DNA of 64,000 bases from DASRPD01 sp035646535 (GTDB lineage: Bacteria > Actinomycetota > Acidimicrobiia > IMCC26256 > JANYLB01), in assembly GCA_035646535.1 (NCBI GenBank), contig DASRPD010000051.1, forward strand, positions 1 through 64,000, given 5' to 3'. The notes under the pieces are model-generated. The model did not search any database. It had not been told where the DNA came from and saw only the letters and a list, made by a program, of their open reading frames with translations. The position numbers and the translations under genes were made by a program. Numbering within the stretch: position 1 is the stretch's first letter; each line of letters opens with the position of its first letter. This document shows positions 1-8,071 of the stretch, piece after piece.

Positions 1-261
1 GTCGCGGACTCGGCGCAGTTCTCGACGATCGTCACCGAGGTCGTCGACCAGCGCTACGTCGGTTCGGCGGTGACCCTGCAGCTCGCCGTGGGCTTCGTGC
101 TGACCGTCATCACGATCTGGCTGATCCCCGTGCTGCGCGACTATTTCGGCTGGGGATGGGCCTTCGTCGTGCTGGTGCCCGGCCCGATCCTCGGGGTTGC
201 CGCCGTGCTGCGCCTCAAGTCACTTCCGGAGGCAGACGCGATCGCAGGCGGCCGCGGCTGA
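1..261 (+). CDS. MFS transporter, C-terminal end (partial)
   Basis: The reading frame is open from base 1, so the gene begins outside the window; 86 codons remain. The visible part holds two hydrophobic stretches (about residues 24-42 and 50-66) separated by a short loop with a DYFGWGWAF motif, followed by a charged tail. This is typical of the last two helices of a major facilitator superfamily exporter, and the VGSAVTLQLA segment before them fits helix 11. Substrate cannot be inferred. It lies upstream of the acyltransferase gene in the same direction with a 72-base gap, so the two could be co-transcribed. Confidence 0.7.
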   Translation, partial: VADSAQFSTIVTEVVDQRYVGSAVTLQLAVGFVLTVITIWLIPVLRDYFGWGWAFVVLVPGPILGVAAVLRLKSLPEADAIAGGRG

Positions 262-333
262 GCCGGGGATGCGCCGGCGGACGCGGGACGTTTGGCACTT
301 TCCGGTTCCGACAGCCTCACCGATGCTTGGAGC

Positions 334-1737
334 ATGGACCGGCTCAGCGTTCTCGACGCGGAGTTCCTGCACCTCGAAGACGGCATCGCGCACCTGCACA
401 TCGCGGGCGTGGGCGTGTTCATGGGCGCCCCGCCGGCGCCCGGCGACCTGGAGCGGCTGCTCGCGGCCAAGCTCCACCGCATCCCCCGCTACCGCCAGCG
501 CGTGCGGTTCGTGCCGCTCGAGCTCGGGCGCCCGGTGTGGGTCGACGACCCCCACTTCAGCCTCTCCTATCACGTGCGCCGCACCGCGCTGCCTTCACCC
601 GGCGTCGACACCGACCTCCGCCGCCTGATGGCCAGGCTCATGTCGCAACCCCTCGACCGCGAACGACCGCTGTGGGAGACCTGGGTGGTCGAGGGCCTCG
701 CCGAGAACCGCTGGGCGCTCATCACCAAGGTCCATCACTGCATGGTCGACGGGATCTCGGGCGTGGACCTGCTCACCGTGATGCTCGACGTGGAGCGCGA
801 CGTGGAGCTGGCCGAGCCCGAGCCGTGGACGCCGACACCCGAGCCAACGGGTCCGGCCATGGTTCGTGACGCGTGGGGTGGCCTCGTCTCCGACTTCGCG
901 GCCGTGGCCGGCCGATGGCCGGGCGCCGCGCGCGACCCACTCCGCCTGCTCCGCTCGGCGCGCGAGACCGGCGAAGGGCTCGTGCAGTTGGGGCGTCACC
1001 TCGGCGGGACACCACCGCTCTCGATCGAGGGCGCGATTGGGCCGCACCGGGTCTGGGCTCACTCGTCGGCCACCATCGACGACGTCCGTACCATCCGCAA
1101 AGCCTTCGGGGGCACGCTGAACGACGTCGTGCTCGCCGCCGTCGGCCGCGGCTACCGGGAGCTGCTGCTCAGCCGCGGTGAGGACGCCGACCACGCCGTC
1201 GTGCGGACGCTCGTGCCGGTCTCCCTGCGCGGAGCAGACGCCCACGACGTGCTCGACAACCGCGTCTCGGCGCTGCTGCTCGAGCTTCCGGTCCACATCG
1301 CCGACCCGATCGAGCGCCTGCGGTCCGTTCGGGACCACATGAGCGCGCTCAAGGGCTCGCACATGGCCGAGGTCGGCGGCATGGTGGCCGACGTGGGCAA
1401 CCTCGCGCCGCCGATGATCGTCGGCACCGTGACCCGGCTGGCCGCCCGCGTAACCCACCGGCTGCCGCAGCGCTCGATCAACACGGTGACCACCAACGTC
1501 CCCGGTCCCCAGTTCCCCTTGTACTGCCTGGGCCGCGAGATGCTCGAGTACCACCCGTTCGTACCCATCACCCACGGCGTGCGGGTCGGTACCGCGATCC
1601 TCTCCTACAATGGGAAGCTGGCCTTCGGTACCACCGGTGACTTCGATACGGCGCCCGACGTCGGCCTGCTCGCCGCCGCGATCACCGACGGGATCGCCGA
1701 GCTGCGCGACCTGGCGATCGAGACCGACGCGCGGTAG
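334..1737 (+). CDS. Wax ester synthase/diacylglycerol acyltransferase (WS/DGAT)
   Basis: This 467-residue protein belongs to the bacterial WS/DGAT family, which transfers acyl groups from acyl-CoA to fatty alcohols or diacylglycerol to make storage wax esters or triacylglycerol at the inner face of the membrane. The catalytic HHxxxDG motif is intact (HHCMVDG, about residues 134-140), as are the PLW motif near 113, the NDVVLA motif near 263 and the NVPGP motif near 388. Length matches the family (about 450-480). I chose the ATG at 334, which gives the usual MDRLSxxDAxFL start and has GGAG nearby; an in-frame TTG at 292 is less likely. Many actinobacteria carry several paralogues, so substrate preference is unknown. 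Confidence 0.93.
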   Translation: MDRLSVLDAEFLHLEDGIAHLHIAGVGVFMGAPPAPGDLERLLAAKLHRIPRYRQRVRFVPLELGRPVWVDDPHFSLSYHVRRTALPSPGVDTDLRRLMARLMSQPLDRERPLWETWVVEGLAENRWALITKVHHCMVDGISGVDLLTVMLDVERDVELAEPEPWTPTPEPTGPAMVRDAWGGLVSDFAAVAGRWPGAARDPLRLLRSARETGEGLVQLGRHLGGTPPLSIEGAIGPHRVWAHSSATIDDVRTIRKAFGGTLNDVVLAAVGRGYRELLLSRGEDADHAVVRTLVPVSLRGADAHDVLDNRVSALLLELPVHIADPIERLRSVRDHMSALKGSHMAEVGGMVADVGNLAPPMIVGTVTRLAARVTHRLPQRSINTVTTNVPGPQFPLYCLGREMLEYHPFVPITHGVRVGTAILSYNGKLAFGTTGDFDTAPDVGLLAAAITDGIAELRDLAIETDAR

Positions 1738-1821
1738 CAAGCAGAGCCTCTGCGGTGATCACGGCGACGGTCTGGTCGCGTGTGAGACCCGCATGGGTCG
1801 CAGTCGCGCGTTGAAGCGGAA

Positions 1822-2250
1822 TCATTGGAGCAGTGGCGCCTCGATGGCGTGGCGGGCGCGGAGCTCTTCGTCCCATTCGCCGCTGCAGTAGCCGACGACT
1901 TCGGTGATACGCCCGTCGCGGACCTCACACAGCCACAGCCGGCGTGCAGTGACCTCGCTGTCTCCCACCATCTGGTGTTCCACGTGCTCGGTCACGAAGC
2001 CGGATTCGGTCGGGACGGTGCGCAGCACATCGACCCAGGCCGGCCCCTCGTTGATCTCGCTGATTTGGTGAGCGAACGCCTCCGCGCCCTGCAACTGGAA
2101 GCGCCAGACCGGCATGTTCAGGTCGAAGAACGCGTCGGCCGCAAACGCATCCTCGCCCGCTTCGAATGTGCAGAAGACCTCGGCGAACCCGCGGCTCAGC
2201 CGGGCGACGGTTGCCTCGTCGATGAATGCTCTCGTCAGCTGCGGATTCAT
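1822..2250 (-). CDS. NTF2-like/SnoaL-like protein
   Basis: A 142-residue protein with the pattern of a small NTF2-like (SnoaL) fold: an N-terminal helix with FIDEATVARLSRGFAEVF, a hydrophobic strand region, and a C-terminal IxEVVGYCSGEWD strand typical of polyketide-cyclase-like and limonene-epoxide-hydrolase-like domains. Substrate and reaction cannot be told. Its ATG overlaps the stop of the upstream NTF2-like gene (ATGA), so the pair is translationally coupled and may form a heteromer or act in sequence. The frame is open further upstream to 2331, but that part reads as an arginine-rich shadow of the neighbour, so MNPQLTR was chosen as the start. Confidence 0.7.
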   Translation of the reverse strand: MNPQLTRAFIDEATVARLSRGFAEVFCTFEAGEDAFAADAFFDLNMPVWRFQLQGAEAFAHQISEINEGPAWVDVLRTVPTESGFVTEHVEHQMVGDSEVTARRLWLCEVRDGRITEVVGYCSGEWDEELRARHAIEAPLLQ

Positions 2251-2660
2251 TCGCCGACGACTCCGAGTTGCTGCATCACGGCACCGGTGTCGAGCACGCC
2301 CCGGCGTTCGACGATCTTGCCGTTGGCGCAACGCCAGATCTCGATGCCGCGGATCTCGATCTGGCGACCGGTAGCGGGAACGCCCATGAAGTCTCCGGTG
2401 TGGGTCCCGTGGAACGTCCAGCTCTCGGTGACGGTGTCACCGGCCGCGACGAGGTAGTGGTTCGCGACGGTCCGGTCGGAGAGTCCGCTGACCACCATCT
2501 GACACACCCCCCGCTGACCCTCCCGGCCCGCCGGCTGCTCTGGCATCGGGTCGTGGTCGACGCAGTTCTCGGCGACAAGGTCGTCGATCACCTCGATCTT
2601 CCCGCCAACGAATCCCTCCTCGGTGAGCCGGCGCACAATGGCGATGTTCTCCTCAGACAT
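2247..2660 (-). CDS. SnoaL-like polyketide cyclase-type protein
   Basis: A 137-residue member of the SnoaL-like ester-cyclase/NTF2 group. Features that match are the early MSEENIAIVRRLTEEG helix, VDHDPMP (where SnoaL-type cyclases carry NHDP), the WTFHGTHTGDFMGVPATGR segment, and the GKIVERRGVLDTGAVMQQLG end, all close to the usual pattern for the family. Bacterial members act on polyketide-like esters or have unknown roles. A strong ribosome-binding site (GGAGGG) lies 6-12 bases upstream of the ATG at 2660. The following gene is coupled by ATGA. The LuxR regulator gene ends 113 bases upstream in the same direction, so it may control this pair. Confidence 0.8.
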   Translation of the reverse strand: MSEENIAIVRRLTEEGFVGGKIEVIDDLVAENCVDHDPMPEQPAGREGQRGVCQMVVSGLSDRTVANHYLVAAGDTVTESWTFHGTHTGDFMGVPATGRQIEIRGIEIWRCANGKIVERRGVLDTGAVMQQLGVVGE

Positions 2661-2773
2661 GCTGTCCCTCCTCGATGGATGGTCCGGCATGACCGTACGC
2701 AGCGGACCGTGTCCGCGCATCGGGCGGAACACGGAACTTCACTGCGCCTCGGATTCAGCAATTCTGCTGATGG

Positions 2774-4405
2774 TCACACGAGCCCGTGGTCGTACGCGTA
2801 GGCGGTAGCCGCCGAGCGGTTCGAGACACCGAGCTTGGTGAAGATGTGACTCACGTGGCTGGCCACGGTCCGGTCGCTGATCACGAGCTCTGCCGCGATT
2901 CCCCGGTTGGTCCCGCCTCGCGCGACGAGTATGAGCACCTCGAGCTCGCGCGCGCTCAGGCCGCCCGGTACCGAAGCCGCAGGACGCCCCGCGATCTGCT
3001 CGATGCGGGCGAGATCGGGCGCGGCTTCGAGTCGCCGCAACGTCGTTCGGGCGGCGTCGAGCTCCATCTGTGCGCTGTCCTCGTCCCCGAGCGCGCGGCA
3101 GGCCAATGCAATCATCACCCGACTGCGCGCGGCGTCGTAAGGCGCCTCGAGATCGCGCCAGCCGGCCCACGCCCTGCGCAGCGGGCCAAGCGCCGCACGG
3201 GCATCACCCTCGGCGAGCTCGACAGTGCCGACGACCTGCGCCGCGAGTGCACGTAGGTATGGTGCGTTCAGATCGCGTGCGATGGAGTCCAACTCCTCGA
3301 TCACCATCCGCGCGGCGGCGACGTCCTGGGCCGCCAACATGATCTCGGCGTACGGCGCGAGCACGCGTGCTCGTCCAGCCGGATCGCTCACCTCATCGAG
3401 CACTCTGCGGATCGTCGCCGCCGCGGCCTCGGTTTGTCCCTGAGCGAGTCGGAGCAGTGCGAGACCCGGTTGCGGATCGCGCCCGTGTTCGCTCGCCTGC
3501 CGATACTGCCGCTCCGCCTTCGCGAACTCGCCCCGCAGCCGGTGCAGGTCCGCTCGAAGGTAGAAGGCAGAACCGATCATCGGCTGGCCGGGCGTCTCCG
3601 TCAGATGTTGGCAGGCCCGGTCGACCTCCTCCATGGCGTCGGACCACGCGCCGCGAAACTGCATCAACTCTGCACGATGGACCGTGCACTGCCCGCGGTA
3701 CATAACGAGATCCGGTTGCTCGTCGCACCACCGGCTCAGTGCTCCGGTCCACTCTCGGGCGCGACGAAGGTCGAAGAGCTCGTGGCAAGCGTCGACGACT
3801 GTGCAGTACAGATCACCGATGGCGACCGGAGACATCTCGGTTGCGGTGAGCGCAACCATTGCCTCGTCGAGTAGCGCCATGCCCGCGTCGACGTCGCCGA
3901 GATAGACGAGGCACCTACCCTGGCCAACTCGCGCCAGCGTCATGAGCTCGCTGCTGTCGAAGCGACGGCCGATCTCCACTGCCTGGGTGAAGGTGACATG
4001 CGCGTTGCTCGGGTCACCTTCGAACGCCGCTCGGAGCGCGACCAGATAGCGGATATAGCCCTGCTCGACGCAGTCAGCGCCGGCTTCGTCGAGGAGCCGC
4101 CTCGTGCGATCGACCCAGCCGCTCGCACGCACGACGTCACCGTTGTTCAACAGAATGAACGCGAGCCAGAACGCGCTGCGCGCCGCGTGCGCGACGTTTC
4201 CGATACGAGCCCATTCCCGATGAGCGCGAGCCCAAGCCTCCTCGCTGCTCTTGTCGCGACCGACCAGATACGCAGCCTCCGCAAGCCGCTCGAGATCGAG
4301 GGCCTCGAGTGGCGCCGCGTCATCGGCGGCACTCAGAAGCGCGACCGCCTGGGACCACGCGCGCCGCGCGTGTGCATCGCGGCCTCGATCGAGCACCAGA
4401 GCCAT
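2774..4405 (-). CDS. LuxR-type regulator with TPR-like N-terminal region
   Basis: A 543-residue regulator. The last 65 residues form a LuxR/FixJ winged helix: GGLSARELEVLILVARG, then NRGIAAELVISDRTVASHV and HIFTKLGVSNRSAA. The rest is alanine- and leucine-rich helical sequence with recurrent pairs such as YLVGRDKSSEEAWARAH and YLRADLHRLRGEFAKAERQY, which look like tetratricopeptide repeats. No P-loop is present, so it is not a full LAL/MalT ATPase and resembles the C-terminal two thirds of one. The start at ATG 4405 (MALVLDRGRDAHARRAW) is chosen because upstream in-frame sequence is low-complexity shadow. A perfect 9-bp inverted repeat lies 25 bases upstream. The ligand is unknown. Confidence 0.85.
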   Translation of the reverse strand: MALVLDRGRDAHARRAWSQAVALLSAADDAAPLEALDLERLAEAAYLVGRDKSSEEAWARAHREWARIGNVAHAARSAFWLAFILLNNGDVVRASGWVDRTRRLLDEAGADCVEQGYIRYLVALRAAFEGDPSNAHVTFTQAVEIGRRFDSSELMTLARVGQGRCLVYLGDVDAGMALLDEAMVALTATEMSPVAIGDLYCTVVDACHELFDLRRAREWTGALSRWCDEQPDLVMYRGQCTVHRAELMQFRGAWSDAMEEVDRACQHLTETPGQPMIGSAFYLRADLHRLRGEFAKAERQYRQASEHGRDPQPGLALLRLAQGQTEAAAATIRRVLDEVSDPAGRARVLAPYAEIMLAAQDVAAARMVIEELDSIARDLNAPYLRALAAQVVGTVELAEGDARAALGPLRRAWAGWRDLEAPYDAARSRVMIALACRALGDEDSAQMELDAARTTLRRLEAAPDLARIEQIAGRPAASVPGGLSARELEVLILVARGGTNRGIAAELVISDRTVASHVSHIFTKLGVSNRSAATAYAYDHGLV

Positions 4406-4429
4406 CCGGCCAGGCTCGCAGGTTTCGAC

Positions 4430-4450
4430 GGGCCGGACCGTGTCCGGCCC
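4430..4450. promoter_or_regulatory. Perfect inverted repeat upstream of LuxR gene
   Basis: GGGCCGGAC and its exact complement GTCCGGCCC flank a 3-base centre (CGT). The element sits 25 bases before the LuxR start codon. It could be an operator (autoregulation) or a hairpin in the leader; the sequence alone does not decide. Confidence 0.5.
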
Positions 4451-4705
4451 TGACGCACGAGAGACCACCGACCGCCTCCTGGGGGCGCGGTACGACTCAG
4501 GCCAGGAGCGCCCGGTCAGGTGAGCGAATCGAGGAACCGGACGAGGGCCCTCTTCGTCGCTTCGGGGTTCTCGTCCCTGCTCAGGACCGCGATCACGTGC
4601 TCGCCACCCACGGGCGCGGCCCGACAGCGCGAGGATGAGTGGGCGCACGGCGCACGGCGCGCGGCCCACGGCGTCTCGTCCTCTACGACCCCACCGCCGA
4701 GGGAC

Positions 4706-4738
4706 ACCGGGCCCGACACGATGCGCTGGAGGCCCGGT
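4706..4738 (+). promoter_or_regulatory. Inverted repeat overlapping the SDR ribosome-binding region
   Basis: ACCGGGCC (4706-4713) pairs with GGCCCGGT (4731-4738) across 17 bases. The 3' arm starts within the GGAGG Shine-Dalgarno candidate (4727-4731) and ends one base before the SDR ATG, so folding would hide the ribosome-binding site. It could modulate translation or be chance in GC-rich DNA. Confidence 0.35.
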
Positions 4739-4739
4739 C

Positions 4740-5561
4740 ATGAGCGACACGCGAACCGCGATGACGACCGGAGCGAACTCCGGAATCGGGCTTGCGACCG
4801 TGCTCGAGCTCGCACGCCGGGGCTTTCGATCGGTGGGCACCGTCCGCTCGGAGGCGAAGGCAGCCATCGTGGCCGAAGCTGCACGCGAGGTCGGCGTCAC
4901 CGTGGAAACGGTGCTGCTCGACGTCACCGATCCCGACGGTTGCGCCCGGGTGACCGACCAGCACAGGCCGTTCGCGCTCATCAACAACGCGGGCTACTCG
5001 ATCACCGGCTCGATCGAGGACGTCACCGACGCCGAGGCGCGCGCGGCCTTCGAGACGATGGTGCTCGCACCCATGCGCCTGGCGCGGCTCGCGATCCCCC
5101 ACATGCGTGATCGTCGTAGTGGCCGAATCGTCAACGTCTCGTCGATCTATGGGCGAGCGTCGACGCCGCTGACCGGCTGGTATCAGGGCGCGAAGCAAGC
5201 GCTCGAGGGACTCTCGGACGCGCTGCGGATGGAAGTCGCGCGCGACGGGATCCGCGTCATCCTCGTCGAGCCCGGCGGATTCCGCACTGGAATCTGGGAG
5301 GAAGCCGAGCGCGAGATCGCCACGCGCGTCGGCTCGCGCTACGACCCCGCGTATCGGCGCGCTCTCACCACCACGAGGTTGTGGCAACCGTTCATGGGCG
5401 ATCCCGTGCAGTGCGCCACGACGATCGGTACCGCGCTGACGAGGCCCTGGCCGCGGGCGCGCTACCTCGTCGGCTACGACGCGCAGGCGTTTGCCCTCTG
5501 GAGCTCGCTCACACCGACCGAGGTCAGGGACCGCGTCGTCCGTCTGATCATGTCGCTCTGA
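4740..5561 (+). CDS. Short-chain dehydrogenase/reductase (classical SDR)
   Basis: A 273-residue NAD(P)-dependent oxidoreductase of the classical SDR family. The cofactor motif TGxxxGIG is present at residues 9-16 (TGANSGIG), the NNAG motif near 81-84, the catalytic Ser in NVSSIYG near 138-141, and YxxxK as YQGAK near 151-155. The C-terminal extension after PGGFRTG is usual for members acting on hydrophobic alcohols or ketones. Substrate is unknown. It is transcribed away from the LuxR gene. GGAGG precedes the ATG by about 8 bases. The product is probably soluble and cytosolic. Confidence 0.9.
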   Translation: MSDTRTAMTTGANSGIGLATVLELARRGFRSVGTVRSEAKAAIVAEAAREVGVTVETVLLDVTDPDGCARVTDQHRPFALINNAGYSITGSIEDVTDAEARAAFETMVLAPMRLARLAIPHMRDRRSGRIVNVSSIYGRASTPLTGWYQGAKQALEGLSDALRMEVARDGIRVILVEPGGFRTGIWEEAEREIATRVGSRYDPAYRRALTTTRLWQPFMGDPVQCATTIGTALTRPWPRARYLVGYDAQAFALWSSLTPTEVRDRVVRLIMSL

Positions 5562-5606
5562 GCGGCGCATGACGTGTCCGTCTTGCGCCGTCGCGACCGT
5601 GCCCCG

Positions 5607-6032
5607 TCAGGTCAAGCCGGGGCTCGTGGTCCCGCCACGGGCCTGCCAGAACTCGTTGATCGCGCTCTGGATCCGGACGTACCAGATGATGTTGCCGATC
5701 AGGGGCAGCAGGAACCACAGGCCCCACATGGTGGTGATCCGCGGCTCCTCGCCCTCACCCACGTACAGCTTCTCGACCTCGTTGGCCATCATGAACATCG
5801 TGACCGGGGCGATGAAGAGGGTGATCAGCAGGTAGCCGACGCCGCCAACGCCGTCGCGCCGATAGTCCTTGAGCTCATCGCCATTCCAGTACGACCACAA
5901 CCAGGTCCAGACGCCAAGCGTCACGATGCTCAAGACGATCGTGAGCCCGGTCGAGCGGGGCTTGCCGATGGGGCCGCCCCCGGTGCCGGGAACGGGCTGT
6001 GCCGGAGGCGGTGTCACTGATGCGGCAGTCAT
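5607..6032 (-). CDS. DUF4234-like small membrane protein
   Basis: A 141-residue protein with a proline/glycine-rich cytosolic N terminus (about 25 residues), then three predicted membrane segments: LTIVLSIVTLGVWTWLWSYW (about 29-48), YLLITLFIAPVTMFMMANEV (67-86) and MWGLWFLLPLIGNIIWYVRI (102-121). The pattern of a short polar N terminus, the xGVWTWxW helix and the final PLIGNIIWYxRxQxAxNEFW matches the DUF4234 group, whose function is not established. A CATACT hexamer lies 6 bases before the ATG, so the transcript may be leaderless. It converges with the SDR gene. Confidence 0.75.
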   Translation of the reverse strand: MTAASVTPPPAQPVPGTGGGPIGKPRSTGLTIVLSIVTLGVWTWLWSYWNGDELKDYRRDGVGGVGYLLITLFIAPVTMFMMANEVEKLYVGEGEEPRITTMWGLWFLLPLIGNIIWYVRIQSAINEFWQARGGTTSPGLT

Positions 6033-6166
6033 ATTGGGAGTATGACATCAGCTGGCCGGCAAGCGAAGGATCATCCTCGTCTTGGCGCATCCATCGGGCG
6101 CCGCCGGCCCCGAGAGGGTGGCCGCGAGGCTGACGGCTGCGCTCGACGCACCGATTCCCCATGCCG

Positions 6167-7096
6167 TCAGCGAGCCGCGAGCTCCAGGGTCTCAACGACG
6201 ATCTCTGCCAGCGCGGGTGCGTCCACCGTTTCGGCAACCGAGCAGTTCGTCACCCGTGGCCCGGGGAGGTCACGTTGGTCGACCACGGTCGTCCCCCGCT
6301 GGCCGCCTCCGAGCTCCACGCGTACGTGACGGTCGACGAATCCGAAGAGCCCCGGATGGGTCACCGCGAGCACTGCGAGCGGATCGTGCATCGGGCCCGC
6401 GGCAACGCCGGTGTGCTCGCCGTAACGCTGCGCGAAGAACGTGAGGATGGCCGCCAGGAACAAGGCTCGCTCGCCACCCACCGCACGCACTCGCTCCACC
6501 TCCGCGCTGCCGACCCGCACCTGATGGGTCACGTCGAGCCCACACATCGTCAGCGGGGCACCACTCGCGAACACCACGCTCGCGGCCTCGGGATCGCACC
6601 ACACGTTGAACTCGGCCGTCGCGGTCACGTTCCCGATGCGGATGCCACCACCCATGAGCGAGACGCCCGCGACGCGTTCGACGAGGCGCGGATCGAGTCT
6701 CATCGCGATCGCGATGTTCGTCAGAGGTCCGGTCGGAATGATCCACAGACCCTCTCGTGCGCGGGTCGCCTCGACGAGCACCTCGACGGCGTGCGCATCG
6801 CCGACCGACCGGGTCGGCTCAGCGACGGTTGCACCGCCGAGGCCGCCCTCGCCGTGGACCACCGGCGCGTGTATCGCCTCCTGCACCAACGGACGGTCGC
6901 AGCCGGCGTGCACCGGGGCCGCGAGGTCGAACATCTCGGTCACGACCAGCGCGTTCCTGGTGCAATCGGCCAGCGAAGCGTTGCCGCTGACAGTCGTCAC
7001 CGCCACCAGGTCACAGAACCGGTGCGCGACCAGCAACGCCACGACGTCGTCATGTCCAGGGTCGCAGTCCACCAACACCGGTACGCGCTCCGTCAT
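6167..7096 (-). CDS. Nucleoside hydrolase (IUNH family)
   Basis: A 309-residue inosine/uridine-preferring nucleoside hydrolase that cleaves the N-glycosidic bond of ribonucleosides to give base and ribose. The calcium-binding signature DxDxGxDD near the N terminus is present as DCDPGHDD (residues 10-17). The NIAIAMR segment after PTGPLT (about 124-131), the GGG turn, the AEFNVWCDPEAA motif near 164-175 and the MHDPLAVL motif near 236 are all typical. It overlaps the stop of the upstream ribokinase gene by four bases (ATGA), so ribose released here can be phosphorylated by its partner. This fits nucleoside salvage or carbon use. Confidence 0.92.
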   Translation of the reverse strand: MTERVPVLVDCDPGHDDVVALLVAHRFCDLVAVTTVSGNASLADCTRNALVVTEMFDLAAPVHAGCDRPLVQEAIHAPVVHGEGGLGGATVAEPTRSVGDAHAVEVLVEATRAREGLWIIPTGPLTNIAIAMRLDPRLVERVAGVSLMGGGIRIGNVTATAEFNVWCDPEAASVVFASGAPLTMCGLDVTHQVRVGSAEVERVRAVGGERALFLAAILTFFAQRYGEHTGVAAGPMHDPLAVLAVTHPGLFGFVDRHVRVELGGGQRGTTVVDQRDLPGPRVTNCSVAETVDAPALAEIVVETLELAAR

Positions 7097-7941
7097 GCGC
7101 TGCCCAGAAACTCGTCGAGCTCAGCTGCGGTGGGTGACGTCCGGGCACCCCTCGCTCGCACCGCCAGAGCGCCGGCAGCGTTGGCCCGCACCACCGCGTC
7201 TCGCAGCGGCGACCCCGCCGCGAGCCCCGCCGCCAGCACCCCACAGGTCGCGTCACCGGCACCGACCGTGTCGATGACCTCGACGGTGTGGCCCACCACC
7301 GAGAGCTCGCCCTCGCCGTCGACCACCCGGACGCCCGCCGGCCCGAGCGTGACCACCAGCGCGGCCCCCGCGACCGAACCGCCCAACGATTCGAGCTCAG
7401 CCTCGTTCACGCACACGACGTCGCAGAGAGACAACAAGCGTGATGCTCGGCTCGTCGCCGGAGCCGCGTTGAGAACGGTCATCGCTCCGGCCGCTCGGGC
7501 CTCGGCGAAGAACTCCTCCACCGCGGCAATCGGGACCTCGAGCACCGCCGACGCGACGTCACCCGGACGCCACGACACCCCGCGACCCACCGCTCGCAGG
7601 TTCGCCCCCGCCACCACGACGATCTGGTTCTCGCCTGATTCCTCGACGGTCACCAGCGCCACGCCGGTTGGGTCCTCGACCCGCGACACCAACCCAGTGT
7701 CGACGTCGTCCGCCTCGAGCGCCGACAGCGCGGCGTCGCCGAACCCATCGGTTCCGACCGCCGCGCACAGCATGACCGCCGCGCCCGCGCGCGCGGCCGC
7801 GACGGCCTGGTTCGCACCCTTGCCACCATGGGACTGCGTGAAGCTCGACCCCGAGACGGTCTCTCCCGCCTTCGGCAGTGCGGCGGTCCGAGCGATCAGA
7901 TCCACGTTCACGCTTCCGAGAACGATCACCCGCCCGGTCAT
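7093..7941 (-). CDS. rbsK: Ribokinase (PfkB family)
   Basis: A 282-residue PfkB-family sugar kinase. The N-terminal motif VLGSVNVDL is typical of ribokinases, GGKGANQAVAAAR (near 40-52) binds sugar, CVNEAELESLGG lies before the nucleotide site, and DTVGAGDATCG near 233 carries the catalytic aspartate of the second PfkB signature. The partner gene is a nucleoside hydrolase joined by ATGA, so the likely role is ATP-dependent phosphorylation of ribose from nucleosides. The ATG at 7941 is preferred over GTG 7944 because TAGGGT lies exactly 6 bases upstream of it, the leaderless spacing seen in this window. Confidence 0.9.
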   Translation of the reverse strand: MTGRVIVLGSVNVDLIARTAALPKAGETVSGSSFTQSHGGKGANQAVAAARAGAAVMLCAAVGTDGFGDAALSALEADDVDTGLVSRVEDPTGVALVTVEESGENQIVVVAGANLRAVGRGVSWRPGDVASAVLEVPIAAVEEFFAEARAAGAMTVLNAAPATSRASRLLSLCDVVCVNEAELESLGGSVAGAALVVTLGPAGVRVVDGEGELSVVGHTVEVIDTVGAGDATCGVLAAGLAAGSPLRDAVVRANAAGALAVRARGARTSPTAAELDEFLGSA

Positions 7942-7947
7942 CACCCA

Positions 7948-7953
7948 ACCCTA
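7948..7953 (-). promoter_or_regulatory. Leaderless -10 box of ribokinase operon
   Basis: TAGGGT on the minus strand, 6 bases before ATG 7941, with no Shine-Dalgarno sequence between. Confidence 0.55.
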
Positions 7954-8071
7954 AGCCGGGCGGCGCGGTTGCACTGGGCCGGCGCGCCGACTCCTTGGAC
8001 GGCCGGGAGACGTCGGATTCATCCACGGGTCATCGACCCGAGCGAGATCGACAGATCCGGGCGGAGTCGCG

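Larger units (their letters stand above)
4406..4739. other. Divergent intergenic region with two inverted repeats
   Basis: A 334-base stretch between the LuxR gene (leftward) and the SDR gene (rightward). It holds a perfect inverted repeat at 4430-4450 and an 8-base inverted repeat at 4706-4738 next to the SDR start. On the minus strand, codons 4516-4650 read as a plausible protein tail (GEHVIAVLSRDENPEATKR, then RFLDSLT and a stop) with no start codon or recognisable partner. This may be the degraded end of an old gene. I see no intact gene here. Confidence 0.5.

Noticed and set aside
4406..4987. Upstream extension of the LuxR frame to 4987
   Set aside because: The added 194 codons lie opposite the SDR start and are low-complexity. 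ATG 4405 gives the natural protein.
6042..6166. Plus-strand reading starting near 6042 and a second one near 6082 with a short protein-like start
   Set aside because: Both run into the minus-strand nucleoside hydrolase as shadow sequence, without a ribosome-binding site or family.
6161..7954. Plus-strand open frame of 597 codons across the nucleoside hydrolase and ribokinase genes
   Set aside because: Both minus-strand genes are certain by motif; the plus frame has no family features.
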